Shown: positions 12,120 to 24,567 of the stretch, piece after piece | Layout: every line of letters starts with the position of its first letter | Numbering within the stretch: position 1 is the stretch's first letter | From: Cladorrhinum sp. PSN259 | Lineage: Eukaryota > Ascomycota > Sordariomycetes > Sordariales > Podosporaceae | Assembly: GCA_033725935.1 (NCBI GenBank) | Contig: MU867069.1 | Span: forward strand, 186,001-250,000 | Length of the DNA: 64,000 nt | Direction: 5' to 3' | Notes under the pieces: model-generated | The model's database searches: none | What the model saw: the letters and a program-made list of their open reading frames with translations, nothing else | What the model was told of the DNA's origin: nothing | Position numbers and translations under genes: made by a program

Positions 12120-13243
12120 TTATTGGACCTTGGTTGCGGCGGTTGATACGCCTTCAACCGTGTGGATCTGGTCGCCACTGGAGTTGCTGCTCTTGCCTCC
12201 CTGCTCCTCCACGATGGTGCCGCTCCGGACCGCGAAAAGATTGCCCTCTTCCAGCGAGGCCTGGGTCTGATAGTAGGTTCCATCGACCATGATATCGGGC
12301 TCTCCGAGAATGTGCATGTACCAGTAGAAGGCGCCGCAGAAGAAGCCACCTCCAATCATGTTACCAAGGGTGGTGGGGATAATACCTGGAACCAGTGTCA
12401 GCATGTTATTACGAGAGAGAAAAAGAAGAGAAAGAATTACCCTTCCAGATATACAATCCCACACTGATGCCAGGGGCATGAAGGAAGATGGCCATGGGAA
12501 TAAAGAACATGTTGGCGACAACGTGCTCCAGACCGAGAGTAACGAAAGCGAAAATAGGCCACCACATGCCAACCACCTTGGAAGTAAGATCCTTGGCCTG
12601 AAGCCCCAGGAAGCATGCAAGACAGACCAGCCAGTTGCATCCGATACCGCGCAGGAAGATCTGGTGCCACTTCGGGACGAGCTGCTTGGCAGTGGCCGTA
12701 GCGATGGCCTGGTCCCGGAAAATCTCATTGTCGAAAACGCCACCGTAGCCAATAATAACAGCCATGACGAAGAGCGCACCGGCCAAGTTACCAAAGAAGC
12801 ACAGCAGCCAGTGGAGCAGGAGCTTGTTTAGCGGTAACCGTCCATGGTAAAACGAGATACCAGTGATCTGAAAGGGACCATTCGTCAATATGTTTGTCCT
12901 CATCTCTTTGTTTTATTCTCTCAAAGCTTACCATGTTGGAACCGGTAAAGAGCTCACCGCCCGAAAGGAGAATCATGACGATGCCGCTTGGGAAGACTAG
13001 ACCGCTAACCATTCTGATCAAACCAGGGGCGTTCTCCTGAAACCAAGGGGCGGCAGTGGCAATGAGGGCGGAAGCAGACGCAAAGCTGACGATACATCCG
13101 GACGAAAAGGCCGAAAAGAAGATTTTGTCGGGTCTCATCCTTCCCTTCCGGGCGCCTGAACGGGACATGAGCTCGATGGTCTCTGCCGGCGTGTAGGACG
13201 CCATGTTGGCGAGATTCGTGACGCGCACATCGGTGACAGCCAT
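12120..13243 (-). CDS. Formate/nitrite transporter (FNT family), three exons
   Basis: The CDS is complement(join(12120..12385,12441..12867,12932..13243)), 334 aa. Introns are 64 and 55 bases (GTAAGC and GTAATT donors, CAG acceptors), the second with a CTGAC branch. FNT proteins are pentameric channels or transporters of six helices per subunit, moving nitrite, formate or related monovalent anions; fungal nitrite carriers of the NitA type belong here. The family signature GGELFTGSNM ends exon 1, and a second conserved stretch, LGNMIGGGFFCGAFYWYMH, is in exon 3. The C-terminus is polar and cytosolic. I start at MAVTDV because the upstream in-frame extension (from 13357) is a low-complexity Ser/Pro/His stretch. 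Nitrite uptake is the likeliest role, but formate cannot be excluded. No nitrate-assimilation enzyme lies nearby. Confidence 0.92.
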
Positions 13244-16200
13244 GGCGTCGGTCCCTTTGACTCGGTGGTGGTGATGGTATTGTTGATAGGGGCGGGGCGA
13301 TGTGCTGTCCGACAGCAGAGCATGCGGAGAAGAAGGCGCGAAAGGGGGAGATTTCAAGCCATGGCGATGGTGGGATCGATCTTTTTAAGGAGAATCGAAC
13401 AGGGCGGGCACCCCGCAACTCTTGTCAACATGGAACGGCGTTCTGTGGAGTCTGCGAAGGTGAGTGATCCTCGTCGAGCTTGGCAAAAGTGGAAGGATGG
13501 AGTTGAGCCAAGCCGTCGCCGACAGCGGTCTTGTGTTGATGGTGTGGTCCCTGTTCGAGCGATGGTGTGGCGGTCCATGAAATAACAACGGCAGGAATGA
13601 GGCGGTGTTCTCAGTAGTCGGCTCCAACAAAGAAACGGGGTCAACCGTGTTGATATTATAGGGGACTTCGAACCGGCCGGCTCGTCGTCGACTGGTAGCA
13701 GTAGCAACGGGATCGGTGAATACCGTCACCAACCGTGAATCAGGGACTCGTTCCTTGAACACACCGACTCCTCCGTCTCTAGAGTTCTCCATGACAAATT
13801 TTGCAACGATGTGGATGAAGATGTGGAGGGCGATGGAGGGTGGTGGAGAGATCCGATCAACAGCCGAATTGCGCCGAGTCGTGCACAAGGGATCCTCGAA
13901 GTCGGCCGCTGGCCCGCTGCAAAGAGACGTAGTTTCCCCACTGGTACCTGCAGAATTCCCGTCTAGTCTTGCTTCATCTGGTCCTGGCCCGGACGACGGG
14001 ATTCTGACGGCCCGGCCGAGACATTGTGCAAAGGAAGCCCAGCAGTTCATGACGAGTGTGGGGGGTTCAACATAAATTACCATGGATGACGTCGCACACC
14101 ACCCCGACATGTCGACAGCCTTGACATGCACTATCCAGCCCCATTCTACTTCGTTAATGCAAAATCCTTAAAGAATGAAGGGGGAAACAGCAAAAAGTCC
14201 ACAAAAGAAAATGCATGTCTGTACAAGGATTATTTACATGCGACCTTATCTCATGACTCGATTTGTTTTGCTGATCTTTTTTTCTCTCTGCAGAAGGAAA
14301 TGTGATGTTTCCTGTGCCCCGAACCAACACAGCAGAGTCCACCCTTATCGTGTTTGGTGGTTTTCAACGTTGCCCAAAGATACGAGACCGAAATATCGCC
14401 GCCACACCCAACGAGAAAGCGGTGGAGTATCTTTTCTTTTTTGTTTACATTGTGGAACTGTGTAACACCAGCCAGGATACCAAGCCACATGAACCTCAGG
14501 GGTTTGATGCCAGGGTAAGGGTTAGTGGCGTGTTGAAACTCGGTATTTTCGTCAATATCACTGCTTGGCATCATTCAACGGTGAGCAAGCATGACCCCGA
14601 AAGTTTTCCGTCATCTGGAGTCTTTTGAAACATTAGAGTTAAGGGAACACCTTGAACAAAACCGTCACCGGATCGTCAATATCGTTGAGATGCATGAGAG
14701 TTTGGGGATGAAACTGTTTGACATAGCGAACTGCAGTTTCCGATATTTCTCACTCTAGAATTCCCATTTTCACATGGGTGAATCCCATCACACATGTATC
14801 TTGGCCCGACATATCTCAACCGCTGTCCAGTTCCAAACCCGCGCAAACGGCGAAAGCACCAAAACCCGAATCCCCACCCGCGTCCATTAGATCTCGGTGG
14901 TTCGGACTCGACTCACCCCTTCCAAGTCTCATTAGCTCGTCGCCCTACACCAAGGTCATCAGCCACTTGCGCGCTTCATGCCTTAGCTCCCCCCACGGCG
15001 ATTCCCGACGGGCGGGCATCTCCCTCTTCCATGCTCATCGACCGCGCCGAGCCCAACGGTTTAACTTGGTAAAAAGCTTAACCTTGATGGCCAGAAGCCC
15101 AGAACGTTCATAGGGTCCACCCTGATGAAATGTTGCCCAGGGTTGGGCTGGCCGCAAATTTGTGCGAAGAATAACAGAACTTGTCATGCCATTTTGCAGG
15201 TCTTGTTTGTGAATCGTCAAACTGCCAAGCAACTGTCAAAGATCCCTTGAAAGCGAACTGTGAGTGTGGCATGATATATTTGACATGTTTGACAAACTCG
15301 TCGGATGCAGGGCCGAATACTCGACAAGCGGACGACAACCTTGATGGCTTTTCGATGACAATTTTATTTCACAGCTGATATTGAAATTTTCATGGATCCC
15401 TGTCTGCACCAACAGGCGGTGGAAGTTAAAACTGCTCAACCAAGCAAGCTCAACTCAGCTCGCCTTTACCCGTCATGTCAGCTACCCTTACCCACTCGGC
15501 TGATGACAGATACAGATACGAACGGCAGTTGGTCAAGATGGAGTCCAAGGGAGTTAATTGGTACCATGCCAAGAAAACAGTTCCAAGAAACACCCCATGT
15601 TGTCGTCATCACCGCAATATCCTTGTAGATGGTGTGTAAATATTTGCGAATTTGACAACTAGGTAGTAAAGAAAAAAGCCAAATGCGAAGGAGAGTCACA
15701 GTAGAGGTGGTTTAATCTTGTCCTTTTCCACCTGCCCTTTTCATTCCCTTCGGATTTTTCTGTGCAAGGTCACCTGCAATAGCGTGGCGGATATGAGTCT
15801 TTAGCTGTGACGCATTCCCCATGATAGGCCTGTTTTAATCTCGGACAACTGCGAAAAAAAAAAAAAAAAGCAAAAACAATAATGCCCGAAAAGGCGACTG
15901 ACGCTGCGGTCGAACGAATAGCACAAAGAAAGAAAAAAAAAAGAAAAAAAGCGGGGTTCTCTACTATTACACGCCAGGAAACCTGGCAATACTCATACAG
16001 TTAAGTAAAGTACTCATACAGAGAATGGTCAGCTACACCCGCTGTCTGGTGCTCACGGTACTTGGCCTTATATAGGTACCCGCTGCGGACTGTAGCAATG
16101 CAGTAGGAACAGGAGAGTGCTTTGGGGATTCCAGTGCCACCAAGGTACATGGTTCAAAGCACATTGTCCACCACACGTTAACGCGTTACAAGAACACTCT

Positions 16201-16253
16201 TTTTATATCTTTTTTTCACGTTAACCTTTGTCATCAATTAATTATTATCACAT
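13244..16253. other. 3-kb intergenic region
   Basis: A 248-codon open frame on the minus strand (13385-14131) and several plus-strand frames overlap here, but none has motifs, splice signals or plausible domains. An A tract is at about 15854-15869. I see no supportable gene. Confidence 0.45.
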
Positions 16254-17552
16254 CTACGGCAAAACAGCAGAAATTCTCCGCCAGATAGGTTCGCCCTCGC
16301 AACTCAAATACTCCCCTAGATCACCCAACCCGCTCGTCCCATCCTGCCCAAACGTAGCATCACTGTACAACACGAAAGCAGGGGCAGCCAAAAACACGCC
16401 CGCGAACAACCCAACGAACAGGTCAATCAAGTAACCCGCCCAGTGCGACTTGCCCGCCCCTTTTCTCCCGCCGTCCCGCATCGGCAGCAACAAGAAGCTG
16501 GCCACCATCCAAATCGTTGAGAAAAATATGTACACCCCTATCAAAACAGGAGCGGGGACCCCGCCGTCGTGTTTCTCGGAAAATTTCGAGTTCGAAAACG
16601 AACTACTACTTTTGCTTTTGCCCCCGCTACTACCACTACCACCACTACCGTGGTTTTTGGTATCAAGCAAGCCGGTAACCAGCAGCGTCGCGCAGATGCA
16701 TCCCTGCAGCAGGCAGCTCGTCGCCAGAAACAGGTTGAGCGCGTACCTCAGCCATCCCCTTCCGAGTCTGTCGGCGTAGCGCGCCCGGCAGTCGATGCAG
16801 AGCGGCAGGGCGGTGACGGCCACCGTCAAACCTTTTACCAGCTTCGCCGCCCCGTTTGAGTGTCGGGATGCGTTGGCTGCCAGGAACAAGATTTGAGTCA
16901 AGGGCGCGTAAAGGGCCGTGTAGAAGAGACTTATCCAGCCTAGGGCCGTCACGGTGCGGTTCAGGTCGTTTTGGGGCGTCAAGGGGAATCGTCTGTCCTT
17001 TCCTGCTGGGCCGAGGCCGGAGGGCCCGATGGGGGGCTGCTCCGTTCCGCGTACGATGCTGGGGGGTGGCCAGATGTTTGCGAGGAATTGGCGGACGGTT
17101 ACTTTTCGTACAACGACGTTGGTGTGAGGAGGCTGGTTGTTGTTATTGCCGCTGGGAACAGGTTGCCATCCTGGTGCGTAGGCATTTCCGTCACTATGGT
17201 CCGCCGGCGGCGCAACGAGATGGGAGGTTGATCTATCACTGGTTGTTTGTTGGTGGGGGTGGTGGTAGTAAGCTCCGATGGCTATTTGGGTGTCGTCCAC
17301 GCCCACGCCCTCGTCCACGTCGTTGTCACCTTTCCCAGGTCTCTTGCCTGGACCCCAGCGGTCGGTTATACTGGTGTAGAACATGTACGACCCGCCCACC
17401 AGGACTCGTAAAAGCGCGAGCCAGGCTATCCAGCCCGTCATGAAAGCTACCAGCCAGCCGTTAGCGATTCCGTTGACGGCGGATCCGACAAAGGCAGACA
17501 GGATGGCGCTGAACGCGCTGGCTGCTGGTGAGAGTTCGCAACTTGATACCAT
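16254..17552 (-). CDS. Uncharacterised multi-pass membrane protein
   Basis: Single exon, 432 aa. I do not recognise the family. Hydrophobic segments are seen near residues 10-65 (two), around 210-235, 245-265, 285-310, 355-375 and 395-415, so about six to eight membrane passes are likely. Between the first pair and the rest lies a polar, Asn/His/Pro-rich cytosolic region of about 130 residues. A Gly/Ser/Lys-rich loop occurs near residue 325. The start chosen is MVSSCEL. The longer frame to 17660 would read through a run of 16 C residues just upstream, which more likely lies in the 5' leader. The layout resembles conserved but unnamed sordariomycete membrane proteins. Function unknown. Confidence 0.75.
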   Translation of the reverse strand: MVSSCELSPAASAFSAILSAFVGSAVNGIANGWLVAFMTGWIAWLALLRVLVGGSYMFYTSITDRWGPGKRPGKGDNDVDEGVGVDDTQIAIGAYYHHPHQQTTSDRSTSHLVAPPADHSDGNAYAPGWQPVPSGNNNNQPPHTNVVVRKVTVRQFLANIWPPPSIVRGTEQPPIGPSGLGPAGKDRRFPLTPQNDLNRTVTALGWISLFYTALYAPLTQILFLAANASRHSNGAAKLVKGLTVAVTALPLCIDCRARYADRLGRGWLRYALNLFLATSCLLQGCICATLLVTGLLDTKNHGSGGSGSSGGKSKSSSSFSNSKFSEKHDGGVPAPVLIGVYIFFSTIWMVASFLLLPMRDGGRKGAGKSHWAGYLIDLFVGLFAGVFLAAPAFVLYSDATFGQDGTSGLGDLGEYLSCEGEPIWRRISAVLP

Positions 17553-17559
17553 TTTTGTT

Positions 17560-17575
17560 GGGGGGGGGGGGGGGG
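17560..17575. repeat. G16/C16 homopolymer in the 5' leader
   Basis: Sixteen G on the plus strand. In the sense of the neighbouring gene this is a C tract ending 8 bases before the start codon at 17552. Such tracts are prone to slippage and sequencing error. Confidence 0.85.
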
Positions 17576-18273
17576 TGTGATCTCTAGACGTCGGGTTATC
17601 ACTGACTTTGGTGACAGTGAGAAGAAAAAAAGTTGGACACATATGTACACTACACCTCAAGTATTTAAAAGCGAACTGAAGGGGTGGCTTCGCTTCCAGT
17701 TTTAGACAAGGCGGGCGTGCGCCTCAACCGCTGAGCCGCACCCTTAGTGCCTGAAGATGTGGTGGGCTATGCCAGGTTCCCATGTAACGCTGACATGCGA
17801 AGGCTCTTGTCCAATGAGGACTAGGCTGGATTCCGAGCGATCGCATTCAACGAGATTGGAGGTGCGTTACACAGTCTCCAACAGCTTCGGTGTGACAAAG
17901 ATAGGGAAGATCAGATAAAAATGTATAGCACCTATACTTTTCCTACTAAGCTTGGCAATTTTGTGAAACCAAATCTTGGCTAAATTATCGTGTCAGACGA
18001 CGTAAAGAAGAGTCCAATTAGACGTTATCAAAACAACTTGAATGAAAAGCCAAGTTCATAGAATGAGGGGGCGGTTAACATGCGCATATAAATAAGATCT
18101 CAGCAGGTTGGGGGCCAAGGGTTGAGTAAATCCCGGACGTTGAGAGAATACCAGTAAAAGTTAAACTCCAGAACCAGAAGAGCAAAAAAAAAAAGACAAC
18201 AACGCAAATATTCTTTGGGTATCACTATCAACATTCACGCACATCCACCAATGACGAGTGTTACATCTCATCA
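17576..18273. other. Intergenic region
   Basis: This is the promoter side of the unknown membrane protein gene and the 3' flank of the receptor gene. A short minus-strand stretch near 17715-17750 resembles a tRNA D arm but has no matching T arm. Nothing else was seen. Confidence 0.5.
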
Positions 18274-20214
18274 TCAAACACTCCTAGTCCTCGGCCTCCC
18301 CAACAAGACACTACTCCCGGAAATCCTCTGACTACTCCTCCTCCCTCTCCTCCCACCACCTGGACTCTCCTCCTCGTCATCTGATGACACTCTGGTCGTC
18401 CTCCCTTTCTCCTCACCCTCATCATCCTCAAACTTCTTATCACCCGGCGTAGGACTCCTGGGAAACTTCTCGACTTTCACAGACCTCGTAACCTGAATAG
18501 CCAACTTCAAGTGCGCCCGAGGCGGTGACCTGATTCCATCAGTCCCAGAGGCTCCTCCTCCTCCAAACCCACTGCTGGCCCCTGCTCCCACTCCCACCCT
18601 CGATGACGGCGTATGACGCAATGGCGTTATTACCACCTCGTGATCATCTGCCAAGATCCCACCAGTAGAGATACTACAAACCCCTCTTGTGGGACTGATC
18701 ATGGGACTCGTTAAGCTGGTAGGACTCTGCGCTTCCAAGTCAGAAGTAGGCCTCAGAAGCCCGTACTCTGCGTAATCCATCATGTCCAACCCCTCGTGTT
18801 CCTCCACGTGCGGACCCAACAGCAAGCTTCCCTTTCTCTTTGAACTCCCTCCGCTCGTGTCGCTAGAAGCGCCGTGATAACTTCCCGGTCGCCCAATCAT
18901 GCCATTGTAAGACTGCCTGGATCCTCTCTTCGTGCTCTTAGCCATCATGGCCTCGGGTATCCAACGGACGCTGTTACTTTGCTGCGCTCCGTTATTATGA
19001 GTGCCGTAACTCCTGCTTCCTGGCCCCATCAAGAGCCGGGGAAAGATCTTTTGTATCAAGGGCTTGAGCGTCATGATGCAGGCGCAAGAAATGGCGGCGT
19101 TGACTTCGAGTTGGGTCCAGTAGATCATTGTTGCTGAGGTGTATGTTGCGTCTACGGCGTGCTTTTCAAAGATGTTGATCATTGCTACTACCCGGAGGAT
19201 CGAGACTATGGAGACGCTAGAAGGTATAAACATTAGTATGGACTTGGGGCAAAGGGGGAGCCTGGGTGGTGGCTTACAAGAAGCCAAGGGCGAAGACTCC
19301 GACGAGAGCGTATTTCTGACGACGGGGGAGTTTAAGTGCCGAGAGGACGGGCATCTAATCCACACAGCATTGGCATTAGCATCAGTCAGTGTCAGAAGAA
19401 TAAGAGAGAAACATACAGGCAAAGCCATGATGACCAAATCACAGGCAATATGCAACGCGGCACTAGCCCACCAGATATTGCCCGGTTGGCAATACACCTT
19501 TTCAGTCCAGAACAGACTCCAGTTCCAGAAGGCTTCGAGCGGGACGCAGGCAGTGCAGACAGAGATGACCTGCCAGATGCCGATGGCAATGACGAGGACG
19601 AGAACAATCTGGATGGCGCGCTTGGTCCAGCGGTACGTGAAGATGCGTCGGTAAAGGAGGAGGATGGATACTCGAGAAAATACGAGGCTGAGGTTGTAGA
19701 AGAGGATGCCGTACCATGCTGCCTACACGTATAATCAAAGGTCGGGTTAGCCATACATGTACTCTATGCTACGGACATGGGATGAGGAGAAGTAGAGCCA
19801 TTCTTACCCTCTCCATAGCTGGTATCCCAAAAAAGTCTACCTCCCATGCGTGTTTTCCTGCGCCGCGAGCGGCCTCTATACATCTCGGTCAGCCCATGAC
19901 TGAACGCAGTTGCAATGCCAAACTTATAACATACGCTCAAGCGAACTAGCCGTCACACCGGCAGCGCACACCAACGCCGGTATGATGCACCAGTCCGACG
20001 CCCCAATAACATTGTTGAGTCTCGACCTCGTATAAAACCGCAATCCGACAAACCCAACAGCAATAAGCCACGTTATTATCGAGCAGGCGATGATGTCTCC
20101 CTGTAATGACCTCCCCGCGTTTGTCGGTATTGGTCCCCACGGTGAAGTCGTATTATCTGGTATCGTGAAGTTCCCCGTCGGGGTGGTCGAGTTGAACGAC
20201 GTACTTGTATCCAT
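18274..20214 (-). CDS. Fungal rhodopsin-like seven-helix membrane receptor (Pth11/SAT4 type), five exons
   Basis: The CDS is complement(join(18274..19216,19278..19354,19417..19722,19808..19875,19935..20214)), 557 aa. All four introns have clean GT-AG borders and restore the conserved reading. The N-terminus is short, glycosylatable (several NxT) and lacks the CFEM domain of Pth11. Seven helices follow with the family hallmarks: a WCIIPALVC helix, AWYGILFYNLSLVFSR, the LYRRIF cytosolic edge, LEAFWNW, MPVLSALKLPRRQKYALVG and WTQLEVNAAISCACI. These proteins are called fungal rhodopsin-domain or PTH11-like receptors; some sense surface or host cues through G proteins, but most have no known ligand. 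The cytosolic tail of about 260 residues is rich in Ser, Pro and acidic runs and could be a phosphorylation target. Confidence 0.9.
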
Positions 20215-23200
20215 CTTTGACCGTTCTTCGAAGCCCAGATATCAAGGCGATTCAAGCATCATCCAGACAAGACGAAAAACCCGAAAAGAGGAAAAAATCG
20301 TGGGAAAAACCAAGTCATAAGAGATATAAAAACGGCGGTTACTACCCAGCATAATTTTCCCCGCAAAATAAAAACAGGCTGCCGGCAGTAGTCCAACCTG
20401 ACCAAAGATCGGCATTGACAGACGGGGGCCCCCGCAGGGTTACAACGCAGCAAAAACTCTGGGGTGAGGGCAACGTTGGAGGGCCCTCATCCGAATGTGT
20501 ATCATGGGTAAGGTGGTTGGCGTATCTGTGCGTCTCATTAGACCAAGCCATCAAAATCAAGTGATGGCCAGGTGGTGTCTGGTTCGGCGAAGCACAACCG
20601 GAGGAGTCCATCGGGTTGATGGCTTCCCGTTTGACGTTGCGGTGAGAGGTGGTATAATTCGGACTCGGAAGTTGCAAGAGTTTGGCTTTCCTTGTCGGCT
20701 TGTCTGCATTTGGTGGTAGAATGCGGGGAAAGCTTGGTCATAAAGGCCGGCTGGTATAGTTTGATGGAATGGTAATTTGGTTCAGATATACCGGGGAGTG
20801 TTTTTGAGAAAGAAAAAAAACTCATGACAAGATCTGAAAGGAGAATAGCTTCTGTACCATTAATTATTCATCACGTCTCTTTTTACCCCATCATTTTGAC
20901 CAAAAACATCGTCGTGAAACTGACTAGTGTTCTAGTCAGATAATTAAAATGAGATCTTCGTGAGAGTAAAAGGAGCAGATGCGTGTCCTGTCAAAGTCCC
21001 GAGGGCGAATGTAACTCCATCAAAAGATGATGCCGCTAAACTGCAATGAGGCTCCGGCATGGTCCTCCCGATCACCCGGATTTTGACACGGTCGTACTAG
21101 GATTCTGCCGGGAAATATCGGTGCATCAAGTTGGCACTTATTTTATGCCGGATGAGATCTAGTTCATAAATACTCATGATTGTGTCTCTCGTCTCATGCC
21201 AAAAACGAAGATTGAGTGAGCGTGAGGTGAATTAAGCACTAGAAGTATATTGCAGCTGAATGCAAAGGGACGGCCCGATCAAGCAGGAACAGAGTGAACG
21301 ACTGCGTGTTAAACTCCAGATTGAAATGAAGTCAAATGAATGAAGTGTACACCAGATCGCCACAGAGAGAGTGTGCGTGTCCCGGCTGTATATTTTGGTC
21401 CCGCTCAGGTGAGGGGATTTTGGAGGCCACTATATGAATAGTCAAATTCCCAGACATGATTGGTCTTGCAATTTTGCCGGTTAGGCAGGGAATCTGCCAA
21501 TCATCGAATGTGTGTGTATTAACGATGAAGAAATGCTTTGTTCGTGTGAGTGGATATCAACAATATTGTATAGCCCGAAAGATGCACTCATTGATCATGA
21601 ATTTTCAAATGAACATTCGAACAACATGAGCAGATAAAGCAGACGACATCACCACCTTGGAAATGTGATGCAAAGTGATCACTATTATTGTTGTGAACAG
21701 CTATAACGCTTCACATACAAAACTCAAAACATAAAAAAAAATTAAAAATTGATACAGTAGATGGGGTTACGTGTGGTGTTCTTGCGTTGATTACAGTTGT
21801 GGTGTTTTATCTGGTCCAACACTTGCATGTGCTTGGTCAGCGGAAAAGCCACTACCTACTACTATGATGGCCTTCCTCAAAGTCCAACCAACCCAACCCC
21901 AAACGGTTATCACCGCTGCAGCAATCCTTTCAGGGCTTAGTTCCTTCGGGATCCCCCGCACGCGAAGATTTTTTTTCTCCTCCCAAGGATGCAAGAAGGG
22001 AAAAAGTAGTAGATATGCTCGCACTCGGCAAAAAACTCAGACCATCTTACCGACAGCTCAACTGTCAATAAAAAATAAAAAAAGACCAAATCTAGATTCG
22101 ATTTATTGAAGAAAAAACAACACCCAATCTGTCATGCATACTGCGTAATGCAAATAATCATCAGCCCATTTTAGTGAAACGCAGACCGCCATCAATTTTT
22201 TCCTGCACTGTTCCACCACTCTGCATTAAAATCCCTTTCCGCAGCAATTGGGTTGTGTGTGTGTGTGTGAAAAAGGAAAAGTGGCTTGTCAGCTCCGCCC
22301 GTTCAGCAACCTTGTCCAACCAACCCCTCGGGACCGGCAAGTACACTATTGCATTGGTCCATTGGAGGACAAAAAAATATGGTGTGTGGGGGGGCGTTTA
22401 CCGGGCAGGTTCCCGGCTTCGATTTCATTGGTCGTTTTTTTAGAGGTACGGAAATACTTGCCCACCCGACGTGATGGAAGTACCTAAACAACCTTGCTAC
22501 CGAAATGGATTGAGACATTGCGGGTTCTCCTCTATTGGCGGGAGGTCCGAAAGGCGCACGTCCGAGCCCCGGACGATGAACACGTTTTTGGCAGGGTCCT
22601 CCGCTAAGTGTGTTTTTTCTTGCGCGCCCATGGCTGCTGCTTCCGACCGTCTTCGGAGTAAAAGTGTGGATGGGGAACAGGTGCTTTTAGGACACTTTGA
22701 AATGGTGGTTGCTACCCGACGCCACGCCTGCAGCCATGATCCGATGGTGATGTATGGGCGGGATGGAGCGAGAAGATCATTTGGTTGTGGCTTGACTCAG
22801 AACCGCATGACAAAGCTCATGTGATGACAGAGGAGAGGTCTATGTGCGGGATCGAGATTCCATCTTGAGCTGGGGTACCGAAGGATCCTGGAGAGGAGTG
22901 TGATTTGACCCAAAGGACGGGGAAGGCAGCTGGAAGTGACAGATTGAGCACTTGAACTTGACTTTCCCCTGGTACATGCCTTCATCCTCGCTTAACTTCT
23001 ACCAAGAATGCCAAGGGAACCAATCCATATCCTTACCACTGCCTCCCACGATCGAAGCAATTCAAGTTCGTGGGTAGGGTGAGGAGGAAAGTCATGAAAG
23101 GTAGAAGGCTGGTTATGCCACGTGTGGAAGCAGCTGGCCCCTGCCAAGAGGTCCCCTAAAGCAGCCTTCGCCGGCGACTCTGGAGGATACGTACTATGTG

Positions 23201-23606
23201 GGGGAGGTAGGTAGAGAGAGGCGTGGTCAGCAAGCCACAGCAATGGACAACCGGGAAGTCTGACCCGACAAGCTGGGTCATCGTCTTCTGGGGGTGGTAC
23301 TAGTGTACAAGCTTTGACGGGCAAATCCATGCACGCGAGCTGTTGCCCGTGTGCTTGGCGTTGAAGTGTCGTGCAGCAAGATTGCATCATGCAACATCAT
23401 CTTGAGATGTGGCAGCTGTGTGTACATTAAATATAAATCCAAAGTTCTGTTATTAGCTCCAGTTAATATTGGTACAGCAACCAGTTGTCAGTTATAGAGA
23501 TCACGTAATTTAAACAGCGAAACATGGCTAATTTTATGTTTTATCTCTTTTTTAATCATAGGAAAAGATTCCTTCTATTCTATGTCATCATCATCATTAA
23601 TTTAAT
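20215..23606. other. 3.4-kb intergenic region
   Basis: No gene is supported. The composition is mixed, with AT-rich parts near 21600-22160. Open frames are short, overlapping and without motifs. The part next to 20214 is the receptor gene's promoter. Confidence 0.5.
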
Positions 23607-24567
23607 CTAGCATTGGCGATTTAACCTTTCAGCCTTACTTATGGCCTCTTGTAGTTCCGAATGCTGTCTTGCAACACTTTCGCGCATTAGTCCAATATTG
23701 ACCTGCAACTTTTGCGTCTCCCTGTCCAATGCCCCCCGCTCATGATCTAGCAACATTAACCTGCGCTGAGACATGGCGAGTGCCTCCATCTTTGCCTTCT
23801 CCCATGCCTCTCGTTGCATCTTTTCGGATGCTTTCTTGGGATCTACATTTGGTGGGAATATCCCAATGTGGGGAGTTGCTGCTTTGCTCGCTGGAGATGG
23901 AGACTTGCGCTTGGTTGATCGTGCCTTTGGAGAAGATGCGTCTGACTTCTTGGCTGGCTTCAAGACGGGGGCTTTGCCTTTGCCCTTGCTTTTGGCTTTT
24001 GTTGAACCCGAGATGGAACTTGAGGGCACTGTCGCAGGTTGCTGTGGTTGCGTCGGAAGGAAAGGGAATTGAGAGTAAGGGGGAATCTCAGAGTGTGGGG
24101 ACGGAAGCGGTTGTTCCCAGCTACATGTACTTGGGTCGTTGGGTGTTTGTGGCCAACCTTGACCATGTACTCCAATAGATGGAGAGCTGGCGACTGTCGA
24201 GGGACTTGGGCCGTCAATGGCATTTCCAGGGAATGACGCATATGTTGGCCAAAGGTTGCCGTTGCCTGTTGGTTGATACGTTGCAGTCGTGTCGTAGGCG
24301 GTCATGGGTAGGTTGTTGTCCATCCAGACATCGTTGTTACCATCAAAATGGTGATTTTCAGAATTATCCCATGCGCCAAAGGGATATGCGTGTTGGGGAT
24401 ATGTTTGGTAGAGTGGGCCCTGTAGATAAACAAGACATGTTAGAATTGGGTGTTTCTCAGTATCAACAGGTCTGGATATTCATTACCTCCATGGTCTCAG
24501 AGTCTGGATCGGTTTGACTGTGTTTGTTGTTTGGGGAGCCCAATGTCGGTATCTCACCAAAGCTCAT
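23607..24567 (-). CDS. Lysine-rich protein with C-terminal coiled coil, two exons
   Basis: The CDS is complement(join(23607..24419,24487..24567)), 297 aa. The 67-base intron (GTAATG donor, CTACAG acceptor) joins the start exon MSFGEIPTLGSPNN to a long second exon in frame. The first 150 residues are low-complexity (Pro, Ser, Gln, Tyr, Asn). A Lys/Ser-rich basic block at about 165-210 (KSKGKGKAP, STKRKSPSP) resembles a nuclear-localisation or DNA-contact region. The last 75 residues are charged and heptad-like (from DPKKASEKMQREAWEKAKM onward) and should form a coiled coil. This order recalls a transcription regulator, but the bZIP basic signature NxxAAxxxR is absent, so I do not call it bZIP. 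Function unknown. Confidence 0.72.

Noticed and set aside
13385..14131. 248-codon open frame on the minus strand
   Set aside because: No domain, odd composition, overlaps opposite-strand frames of equal quality, no splice signals.
17680..17750. tRNA-like D arm on the minus strand
   Set aside because: GGCTCAGCGGTTGAGGC resembles a D arm, but the acceptor, anticodon and T arms do not fold with it.
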